Shown: piece after piece, positions 11,301 through 23,300 of the stretch | Layout: every line of letters starts with the position of its first letter | How positions within the stretch are numbered: position 1 is the first letter of the stretch | DNA from: Akebia trifoliata | Lineage: Eukaryota > Streptophyta > Magnoliopsida > Ranunculales > Lardizabalaceae | Direction: 5' to 3' | NCBI GenBank assembly: GCA_017979445.1 | Contig: CM030707.1 | Span: 25,054,586-25,118,585, forward strand | DNA: 64,000 nucleotides | The notes under the pieces: generated by a model | Database searches by the model: none | What the model saw: only the letters and a program-made list of their open reading frames with translations | Told to the model about the DNA's origin: nothing | Made by a program: the position numbers and the translations under genes

Positions 11301-14300
11301 CAATATCCTATAAACTTAGTTGGAAACAACATATTTTAATAAAATAAAAAATAAATAAAAATTATATAATAAATCATTAATCTATTCAGTAAAAAAATTA
11401 TTAATTTATCCATAAAGAAGTCAGTAATCTATGTCTTAACTCCTAAAATAATTTATATAACTTAATAAATTTATTTATTTACTTTATGAGGTTCGGTTCT
11501 ATATAAGTCTTGAACCAGAACTGAACCTAATTGATCACTTCTCCATTTTGTAAACCCAGAACCAAACCGCAACTTGTTCCAAAGCGAACCAAACCAACCC
11601 AAAGCTATCGGTTTGGTTTGGTTCTTAGTTTGAATCAGACCAAGTTGGACCCCTAAGGTCAACCACTGGTCTGATTTTTAAAACATCCTCTAAAGTTGGC
11701 TTCATTATGAATTTTACTTGGATCCTTCAAGTTTGATTTCACGATTCCACTTAGTATGATTCGGACTTGACCCTTTCTTTGGGTCAATTGATTACAAAAG
11801 AAACTGTTGGATAGTTTTGATTTTTCAGATCGATTGGTTTTTCATGATTTGATAGTTGTTCAAGGATCTAATCCTATAACTGGATCCCTTAAAAGTAAAA
11901 TGTTACAAATATAGTAGCATGGTTTAAAGTGAGAGTCCTGCTCATATACACTTAGGGATGAGGGTTAAAATCCCACTCCCATACCTCAATATTTTTTACC
12001 ACAAGGATCGTTTATTAAAAGGTTGGATTATTTGCACCTACTTTTTTACTCTAGAACCCTAATTGATGAGCAATCGTTGTCGACCCCATGACCAATTACT
12101 TCCCCCTGTTGCTCAAACAAACTCATCATTAGAATCAATGATGTCTGAATTTTTAAAGCAATAACAACAAATCATGCAACATCAAATTCGGACCAACCAG
12201 AGCCAGTCTCAAATCAACCAAGTAAATGCGCAAGCAATTAGCAAACTAGAGGTTTAGTTGGGTCAACTAGCTTCTTCTATAGGGGAGAGAAACAAAGGGC
12301 AATTTCCTAGCCAAAGAGTGCCCAATCCGGGAGGAATTGCCCCTAGGGGGTAGTATGAAATAACAAGTCAGACAAATCCCTCTAATAATTCTGTTTAAGC
12401 CATCCACACCTTACGATCTGGTAAATTAGTGCACAATAAAGTGAACCCAAGGAAGTTCTAAAATGAACAACCTCCAGTGCACCTTCCACAGAGACACGAT
12501 AATTGAGAAATGTCTATTAGATCTTGAGGCTAGTGTGAATCTTCTTCCTTTCTCTGTATACCAGCAACTAGGTTTGGGGGAACTCAAACCTACTGATATC
12601 ATTATGAGTCTAGCAAATAGATCAGTGAAGATTCCTAAGGGAATAGTGAAGGACGTGGTCAAGTAGAGGCAACAAACAAAACAATTCTCTAGATTCTAAG
12701 TCATATTGTATCTGACCATCATGCTAATTGGCACAAGAAACTCCCCATGGCATTATGGGCATATCATGTCGCACCCCGAAGTGCAATGCGGATGTCACCT
12801 TTCTAATTCGTGTATGGGGTGGAAGAAGTGCTACCCATTGAAGTACAAATAGAATCAGCAAGGATCGCTTTAGCTAGCCGAATCAACAAAGGTAGCGAGT
12901 ACAACATGGCGAGATTTGGAGAATCAAAAACCTTGGATGAAAAGAGAGTTGTCGCAACGCTTACAAAAAACTTTTGGTGTGAGCATATGATAGAATAGTA
13001 TGACCATGTTGTTTCTCAAAAGGCGATATAGTTTGGTGCACTTGCATCAATATCAGAAGAGGAACATAAGTGTTGAAGTATAGCTCAAAAATCAAGTAGG
13101 CCCTGTCCAAGTGTGTGTATTGTTGGGTCGGTCTAAGGTAATCTGAGTTGGGCTTGTAACTTATGTAAGTGACACACTTATGTGGTGCTTCTAAAAAGGG
13201 TTTTATTCTTTTGTTGTAAGAAGTTTAACTTCAAGTCAAAGTCTTTTCTAGAGAAAAATAGAGAAAGAAATAAACTTAAGAGATGAGAAGTTGAGAGGTT
13301 TGGGAAGATTGAGATCTAGAAGAAGGTGAATCTAAGTGATAAAGGGAGTCCTTGTATCGATTTGCCCTATTTTTTTCATAGTGAAATCGAGCTCCAACGC
13401 TCATACCTCCGTGGACGTAGCCTTTGAGTGAACCACGTAAAATCTCGTGTTGTGGGTATTGTGTTCTTACTCTTTTCTTTGTGTGGTTGTGTATCTTCTT
13501 TACATTTGCTACTATTAGTTGAGTTACTCTTCATTGCCATTATCAAACAAGGTCTTGGAAAGTGTAGCATATAGGGTGTTTGGTTAAATATCCAATAGAT
13601 GTTTGATCAAATTATTAAGTGTGCTTCACAAGGGTGTTCACATACACAATAATAAGTTCACCCCAAATTGGGAAGGTCCTTTTATCATAGAACAAGCGGC
13701 AGTGGATATTACTTTTTGAGAATTGTGGAGGTGCTCTATCCTATTGTGAAGTTGTATTTTGAGCATTGTACTTGTGAAGACATATTATATTTGTTAGCCT
13801 TGTCATTAATGTAATGTGGCGTTTTTATCATTGTGTGATTGTCTTTTATTTCTTTTGTGGTCGGCATTAGTTCTATAAGAAAAGACGTTTTGTTAAAATA
13901 AGAGGGAGCTTTCTCCTTAACAAAAGAGTTCTGATTACATCGAGTACAATTCTGTCAAGGATCAATAAGTTACATCAAAACAACTCATTAAGAAGAGAGA
14001 TGCTACTTGAAAGTATAGACTACTGGCGCACTTTATCAAGTTCTAATCGAAGGGTCTCCAGCCTGAACCAAGACAGTTGGTCTTTGAATTCCAAAACATG
14101 TGCCTTTAGGGGTATCAATACATGTTCAGCCTTAGTAAGCAGCTCTCTCTTCTGGGCGACTTGAATATCAAGGGTGGAAATTTCTTGAGCAACATGATGT
14201 TGGGCTTCAAAGTCTTGTTCAAATTGTTCTAACCTCGCCTTCAACCAAGTGATGCCAACATTGAGACGCTCAAACATATCTATGCACTTTTCCCAGGAAC

Positions 14301-17300
14301 TTAGCTTAGAAGCAGAAACAATTAACATTCTCGACACATGTATTGCCCTCACTAATTGAAGAACCTTAGTCACAACGGTGTAATGAATGTACCACGAATT
14401 GTCGAATACTTCAAGGCAGGCAATATGACCATGCCTTGTATGTATAAGTTCATAGAAAGGCTCATCTTTCGAAAGAATTTTCAAGCTACCTACCATGGTG
14501 AATTTATTACCTGCCCTATTCTCCGAGAGGCTGTAAGAGTTACATTTTGATTGAAAAGTGTAATCTGATGATTTGTATCTCGTACATCAGCGGAGGGGCA
14601 CAACTCTACCCATTGCATCGTCCGCCATCTGAGTAGCATTCTGCTCTGTTTGTACCTGGTGAGTTTCAATTTGAAGGTCACAAGGTGGCGAAACATTCAG
14701 AGTTTCAACCTCTGCCTCGTTATCTCTTGTCATCTCTGTCGTTGGATGGTGAGATACATTTTGAAGGTTCTGAGAGGACTCCATATTTGGGGTTTCATCA
14801 ACCCTTGTCTCATTCTTGCCTATTGCATCGACACTTCTCCCGTTATCTTGACATTGAGTCTGATCCTCATTACCCACCCTTCCACTGGTTCCGCCCAAAT
14901 CTGTCTTATTGGAATTAAGCGCAACGCTACAGCCCTCTTCAGGTTCCGAAGGTGCCTTATCAGAATCGAATGCCACAACACCCTCTTCGACAACAACTGT
15001 TAGGAGCTAAACATTTTCATATATGGCTTAAAAGTTTCAGATTGGACTGACTTTCTGTGACGATGATCTCTATGGTGAGGAGATCGTCCTCACAAAAAGT
15101 CAGTCCCATCTGAAACTTCTAACCCCAACAAAAGTGGTTTAAAAATTAACTGTAAAAAATTGACGGTCCACAATCCTAAACCACTTTTGATGGGGATAGA
15201 AGTTTCAGAATGAGCTGATTTTTTGTAAGTATTTTCCACTACATTTTTTTCCAATAATACCCTTAATCATTTTGTCTTTTATTAAAAAACACAAGGGTAT
15301 GTTGGTCTTTTACTTAATAAATTCTTATTTACATAATAAATGCTAAGGGCATTTAATCCTTGAATTTAAATGTTTTGTTCGTAATAAATGCTTTGGCAAT
15401 CAATACAAACAAATATTTATTATGTAAAATACCAACATATCCCTATCTTTTTCACTAAAAGAAAAAATGGGCAAAGGTATTATTGAAAAAAAATTTAATA
15501 GAGGATGCTAACATCCCCATGAGGTCTTGGATGTTAGCATTCCCCTTCTATATATAAATGGGTTGGGTTTTATATATATATGGATAGAAGTTTCAAAATG
15601 GGCTGATTTTTTGTGAGGATGATCTCTATGGTGAGGATATTATCTTTGCAAAAAATCGGCCTATTTCGAAACTTTTGACCCCAATTTACAAGTTGAGGAA
15701 TTATGGACTTTCAATTTTTACTGTTAATGGGGTTAGAAGTTTTGGAATGGGATGATTTTTTGTGAGGATAATCTCCTTACCATAGAGATCATCCTCACAA
15801 AAAATCAACCCATGATGAAACTTCTAATCCATATAGGAAAAAACACATTAGTTGTATTATTTATTGGCTCTTGAACTTGACCCATATATATTTTGCTAGG
15901 CAAACAAGGGATTAGTGGTCTACATGAAAGTGGGTTCAACGGGTTTTGAACCTAAGTCGTGGGAGCAACACTCCACAAGCCTTACCAACGTAGTTAAGTT
16001 GGAACCTTCTTCAACATCAATATATAATAGGATAGGACTTTTGGAGAAGAATACATATAGATTTTCTCAAAACTAGAAATCTTTGACTTTTCGATAAAAT
16101 CATTGATCCTAATCTTCAACCTAAAATTCTAGATACTTCATCCAATAAACCTCAAGAACAAAATAGGATTTTTCGGGTACTAGAAAACAATGACTGATCT
16201 TGGATAGAAAAATCAGGTGTTTATAAGAGTTTAGTGCGAAATTGGAAATGATGTATCAAAAAGATGAGGATGAATAGGTTAAAAATAATTCCTCATAGCT
16301 TACAGAGGTTGAAGAGCTTGAAGATGATGGATTTTTGAGGAAAAAATCTAGTGTTTTGTTAACAGCTTTGAAGATGACAAATTTTCTAGGAAAACTAATC
16401 TAGGAGTTTTGGTTTTGGCTACAGGTTGAAAATTGAGTATTTAGATCATTTTATGTTTGTGTCTCAAATAAAACCTAGTTTAAGGGGGGCATCTTATCAC
16501 TTTGAAAACCCTAGGGTATCTATTCTATTGATCAAAATAGAGAGGGGTATCCTTGATATTATCACTCAGAAAAAACTCAAAATAACGGTGTTCCATTCAT
16601 TATAACAAGTTTTTTTTCCCCTTAATCTTATAAGGTTATATGGGTCTAAACCCCTTTTATCGTTTGGGCTTATTTTACAAACATTAGAAATAATAATTTT
16701 ATCGTTATAATCACCGCTACATTCAAGGGCGGAGCCAGGATTTTCTTCAAGGGGGGGGGGGGTGGAACTATAGTCTGTTGTTTCTGAAAACTGATTTCTT
16801 ATGGCAAAAAGAGAAGAAGTTAGAACAAATCTTAATTTCGAAATCGAATGTAATAGAAAAATATTACCTAAAAAGAAATGGTTGAGGTTTATTGCAAAAA
16901 TAACAATTTCCCTTGATCTTCTGAATATTGGCTTTTGGACCATGCAAGTTTTTCTTTACATATTTTTTCTGGAATCTGGGTTTGAACTTTCTAGTGAATT
17001 TGGAAGGTTCTTCTTCCACTACATTCGCTTTAGAAATCATAGAATTTGTTTCACTCTTCTTCTCATTCTTACGGTTATCCTCTTCAATTCTAAGTCTTAT
17101 GACTAAATCCTCGAGTCTCATTTCCTTTCTTTTATGCTTCAAATTATTTTTGAAGTCTTTCCAAGATGGTGGTAATTTTTCAATTATCGATCCAACTTGG
17201 AATCCTTCACTTATACTCATGCCTTCAGCATGAATCTCATGAATAAGGATTTGGAGCTCTTCGGATTGTGATACAACTGACTTAGAGTCTACCATCTTAA

Positions 17301-20300
17301 AATCTAGAAAACGCCCAACAACAAATTTCTTTGTGCCGGCATCTTTTAAAGTATATTTCTTTTCAAGAATTTCCCACAATGTCTTGGTAGACTCAATAGA
17401 GGAATACACCTTATAAAGAACAGTACTTAATCCATTTAGGATATAATTCCGGCACATGAAATTGGAATGTTCCCATTTCCGATATTCGGTTCTTTTGATT
17501 TGGTTATCCTCATCATCATCTAAAGAAATTGGTTCTTGAGTGATGATATGAGCCAAATGTAATGTTGTTAAATAAAACAACATTTTCTGTTGCCAGAATT
17601 TAAAATTCTTTCCATCGAATTTATCGGGTTTTTCACTGTGCACGGAATTAGAGACTGTCTCCATAGAAATCAGTAAAAAATAAATTTCATTTTAGATTGT
17701 TGTTTCTGAAAACTGATTTCTTATGGCAAAAAGAGAAGAAGTTAGAACAAATCTTAATTTCGAAATCGAATGTAATAGAAAAATATTACCTAAAAAGAAA
17801 TGGTTGAGGCGTGCACAAAGCACTGTCCTAAAACGAAATTCGCCCCTGCTACGGTACCACAGTTTGTAGGCGTTCGTTCTGCAGGATTCAACAACCCACG
17901 TATCCAAAAGGGTACTCTAAATTGGAACGTAACTTCGAACTCGATGATGTTGTGTGCTCTCACAACGAATAATAAATTACTGATAATTCGAAAATATAAA
18001 ATAACAGATAAAATCAAGTGTTTTAAAATCGACTAAACAATTTTAAATAAATAAAAGAGAAAGTGACTATTTAGAACAGTCACAAACCTATTCCGAAGAG
18101 ACACATTGTGCTGGTTCAGAATAAACACATGGGTTCAAAATAGAATTTAAAACGTCTAGAATTTTGAAATAAAATTGGGCTTGGGCCTTGATAATTAAAG
18201 CAAAAACGGGCCTTTGCGCGCACCCACGTGAGGTGTAAATCCGAGATTTTGCACCCCTCCTGCGCGCACGCATTAAGGTTTCCGGACCAGTGGATCCAAA
18301 TTCCAATTGAAACCTTGGGTTTTCCTCTTGGACCCCCGTGTGCGCGCGTGAGCCCGCCCACTACTTCTATCCACTTTTAAAGCTATTAGAAGCACAACTA
18401 CTTAAGAATTGCAAATCAATTATTCTCCTAGTCGATGTGGGACTAAAATTACTCAAGGCAAAAACAAAACTATCAACTAAACTAAAAGCAATAAAATAAA
18501 AAAGCATAAAGCATAAAGCATAAAGCAAACATGGGATTTAAATACCCTATGGTTAATAGATTGATTTACCATATGGTTGCAATTAAATGAATATTAAAGA
18601 GTTTTCCAATTCAACCCTCTAAATTCCAACATAGTCAACTTGTAAGATTTGAAGAGCTTGAATTCAGATTTTGGTTAGAAGTTGAAGAAAAAGGAGTATT
18701 AAGGTTATTTCTCATTAGTCTATGAAATCAGACCTAATTCAAGTATCATTAGTTTAAGAACATGAATATTCGCTAAAACGCATACATGCTCCCTTTGATC
18801 TCGCTCTTCCTTAATAGATTAATGTGTAATGATCTCATATCCTTGTTTTCAACCAAGAATCAAAATCCTTTGGATTTCTCTTTCAAAAATTGATTATATT
18901 CAACCTATTGGGTAAAATTTTTACCCTAGTCTTCAACTTTCAAATCTAAAGAAATAATGTGGGATTTTTTTTGAGTGGAAAATATGTGATTCTTTGATAG
19001 AAAATTCAAGGATTTTCGACAATGCGAGGTAATGATCTATTTAAAATGAAGACAACTAGATTAAAGTTCATTTACTATAGGGGTTGAAGAACTTGAAGAT
19101 AACTAGATTTTTAGGAAAAAAATATATTTAGTGGTTGAAAATGAGGGAAACCTTGGGTTAATTTTTTTTGTTAGTTCGTAAAAGAAGAACACAGTCGAAA
19201 GGGACACGTCATCAATTTGAAAAAATGGGTATCTCAAATGTTTGCCAAAATGTAAAGGGGCACCCAAAAATTAAGGGGAGGGGAAGGCAAGAAGGTCAAA
19301 TATGCCATCAGTTTTATAACATAGGGGTGTCTCAAATATTCAACAAAACTTAGTAGGGGTGTCTAAATTACCCCAAAAATTTTAGGGGGCAGGATAATGG
19401 AAAGAAACGTGGGGGCAACAACCATTGGCAGAAGGAGAGGGTGCAAATGGTGTTGCATCTGTTTGAAACATATGGAGGCACCTCAAATATCACTATATTT
19501 ATAAGGGTATTAAAATCAAATGAGAAAGTTGGCCCCCTGACTCTGCCCTGGCTCCATTACTATTATGGCTATAATTGTAAACCATGGATAGGGCTTAAAA
19601 CGATTCGGGTTTGGGTCGGATACGAGTATGCCCATATTCAAATTTTTTATTTGGATCTGATCTGATCAAATTAATTGATACAGGTTGGTCGGATTGGAAA
19701 ATGTCAAACCATTCAAGATTATTTCAAATAAAATTGCTAAAATGGTACAAAATGGTGACTTGAACTCAAGACCTCTCCATTTTGAAGAGAGGCCTTGAAC
19801 ACTACACCCAACTGTTGTTAGGTTAATAAAACATAACTTGAAAAATATATCATTTGCAAAGTAATGTACCATTCGGATCTTGACAGATATAGCGATGGAT
19901 CTGTATCCGACCCAGGTCAAGGGACATCAACCCATATTCAAACCATATTTTAATTCGGATGTACTTGAAGGAACCAAACCTACTAAATTCGGATTCAGAT
20001 CACTTGGATTTCAGATAAAATCCGTCCCATTTTAAGCCCTAACCATGGGTTGCCGCACAAAATTCCTTTAAAAATTTGTTAAAAATACAAACGAAAAAAT
20101 AATAATAATTGTGATTTGTTAAAATTGTTATTTCGGAAAAAAAAATTAGTTTTTTGAATAATTCATGCATAACACATTCATGAATGTGTATAATTCTAAA
20201 TATAATATGTAGGTCTAAAAATACTAATAAGGTAATTTTCTAATATGCACCTCTATATGCGAAGTTCTCAAAGTGTTTAATTGGTTAGGTTGCAGGCTAA

Positions 20301-23300
20301 GCATACAAATCTGGGGAGAGTCATGGAAGTTCATGGTCCAAAATTGTTAGGGGAGTTGTATCAGGATCCTATTACAAGCTTTAGTCTTTTTCAGAAGTTT
20401 TCAGCTCAACGGCCAGAGGTAAGTGTATTATTTGATGAAATAGTTTTTTCTTCTTAAATTTGCAAATTAAACAAATTAACCACGTTAAAATATGAGATAG
20501 ATTTTGGACATTTTCAAAGAAAATGTTGGAGTAGCACCCATATATTTAAGCAACTAAGAGAAAATTGATTGACATGGTTTGAGCATGACATATTCAGCGA
20601 AACCTAATTATAATCCTAGTTAGAAGAAATATTCTAGTTGAAGGCCCTTAAAAAATTAAGGGGAATTCCTCAAAAGAAAATGGATGGAGATAGTGAAAGC
20701 ATATAGGAACTCACTTTGAATAATAGAAGACTTGATTTTGGACAAAGTGGAATGGAAGAATATGATTTGTCTAGCCGACCCTAAATATTTGGGATAAGGT
20801 TTTGTTGTTAATATACATTACATGACAACAGGATTCATCCAAATTGTTTAACATTAAAGATATCACAAATTGATGGGTGTATACCATAAAAATTAGGAAC
20901 TTTATAATTACTTGAATTAGATATGAAATAAATTGTGGGTAAGGCTATCTATATGATGGGTTGTTCAAAATCAATGTAATTTTTGATTTTATTAATAATC
21001 TTACTTCTTTTGGTTATGTTTTTGAGTGTTCTCATATTTGGTATGTTATATTAGGCCATGTTAATAATAAATCAGTTATTAAATTAATGAATAGTGGTAT
21101 GATTCCTAAAATGTATTGATACATTTAAGAAATGTGAAATTTGTGTTGAATCAAAATTTGTTAAAAAACCTTTTAAAAATGTTGAAAGATTTGCAAAACC
21201 TTTAGAATTAATACACTCTGATTTGTGTGATCTCAAATATGTTTGATGCATTTAAAAAATGTGAAATTTGTGTTGAATAAAAAATTGTTAAAAAGCCTTT
21301 TAAAAATGTTGAAAGATTTACAAAACTTTAGAATTAATACCCTCTGATTTGTGTGATCTCAAATATGTTCAATTTAGAGGCGGTAAAAAATATTTCATAA
21401 CTTTTGTTGATGATTGTACTAGATTTTATATGATTTATCTTTTAAGTAGTAAAGATGAAGCATTAGAAATGTTTAAAATTTATATTTCTAAAGTTGAAAA
21501 TCAACTTGAAAAGAAAATTAAAATTTTAAGATCTGATCAAAAAGGAGAATATGAATCTAATCCTTTAATTGTATTTTGTCAAGAAAATGGAATTATACAC
21601 CAAACAACTGCTCCTTATTCTCCTCAACAAAATTGTATTGTAGAAAGAAAAAATAGAACTTTGAAAGACATGGTTAATTTTTTTACTTATTAATTCAGAT
21701 GTACCTCTAAATTTATGGGCAGAAGACTTTTTGACATCTTGTTATATTTTAAATAAAATTTCATTAAAGAATTCTGATTAATCACCTTATGAACTTTGGA
21801 AATGTAGAGCAATTACTTTTAAATACATGAAAGTGTGGGGCTGTTTAGCCAAAGTGGTTGTCCCCTTGCCTAAAAGAACCAAATTAGGTCCTAAAGCTAT
21901 AAATTGCATTTTTATTGGATATACTATTAATAGTAGTGCGTATAGATTTTTTGTGTTTAAATTTGATGTAAATGATATTAATCCTAACATTATAATTAAA
22001 TCCAGAGATGTTGGATTTTTTGAGGATGTATATTCTTGTGAAGAAAAAAAAAACTTTTAAAGAGATCTGAAAATGATATATCTAATAATGAACCTAAAGA
22101 ACAAAAATCTAATATAAAACCTAGGAGAAGTAAGAGAACTAGAACAACAACATCCTTTGGACCTGATTTTATTAGTTTTATGTTAGAAGAAGAACCTCAA
22201 AATTTTAAAGATGCAATTTAAATAGATTCAATTATGAGTAATAACACTTGGGAGTTAGTCAATCTACCTCCTAATAATAAAATAATTAGTTGTCAATGGA
22301 TTTTCAAAAAAAAAAAAAAAAAAATCCAATGGAACTATAGATAAATAAAAGGTTAGACTAGTGGCTAAAGGGTACAGGCAAAAAGAAGGCATGAACTTCT
22401 TTGACACTTATTCTCCTATTAGTAAAATCACTTTTATTAGATTTGTTATTGCTATAGCTTCCATTTATCATTTAGAAATTCATCAAATAGATGTAAAAAC
22501 TATTTTTTTAAATGGAGAACTTGATGAAGAAATATATATAGACCAATCGGAAGGATTTGTAATTAAAAGACATGAAAATAAAGTTTGTAGATTAATTAAA
22601 TCCTTGTATGGTTTAAAACTAGCTCCAAAATAGTGCATAAATTTTTGATAATATAAGGGTATAAAATGGAGAATCAACGAAGCTGATAAGTGTGTTTATT
22701 ATAAAATTATAGTTGATTCTTATGTGATCATTTTTGCCTATATGTAGATGACATGCTCATTTTTGGATTATATAAATGTTGTGAATCAAACTAAAAAATT
22801 ATTGTCTAGAATTTTGACATGAAAGACTTAGGTCTTGTTGATGTAATTCTTGGAATAAAATTTTTTAGAAATGTTAATGGATTTGGTTTATCTCAATCTC
22901 ATTATATTGAAAATGTTTTGAAACGTTTTAATTAGTTTGATTGTATTCTTGCAAAAACACCTTTTGATCCAAATTGTAAATTGATGACTAATGTTAGTAA
23001 AGGTGTTTTTCAATTAGAATATTATCAAGTTATTGGTTGTTTAATGTATATTATGAATTGTACAAGATCAAATATTGCGTATTCAGTAAATAGATTAAGT
23101 AGATACACTAGCAACCCAGGACATGATCACTAGGAAGCTTTGGTTAGTATCATGACATACTAAAGGTATACTATGAGTTATAGGCTGCATTATAATAAGT
23201 ATCTTGCTATATTGGAAGGATATAGTGATTCCAATTAGATATCATACTCGGAAGAGTCGAAATCCACTAGCGGCTATATTTTTACACTTGGAGGTGCCGC

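Larger units (their letters stand above)
16727..19553. mobile_element. Possible DNA element hosting the minus-strand Copia
   Basis: AGGGCGGAGCCAGG at about 16727 is matched by CCTGACTCTGCCCT at about 19540, a 14-bp inverted repeat with two mismatches. Without the Copia insertion and its TSD the element would be about 970 bp. The interior near the ends has G runs, as in the small element at 10884. No transposase and no checked TSD, so this is tentative. Confidence 0.3.
8665..20288 (+). other. Intron 1 of the AAE gene (11.6 kb, element-filled)
   Basis: Donor CTCT|GTAAGA. The acceptor used is TTAG at 20285-20288, because it restores the frame and gives [13 protein letters not shown], as expected for the family. 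A second acceptor, GCAG, ends 7 nt downstream at 20295 and would shift the frame to an early stop. The intron carries the hAT, gypsy, Copia and MITE insertions listed separately. The stretches 8665-9600, 10595-10870 and 11664-12050 hold no recognisable gene or repeat. Confidence 0.85.
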
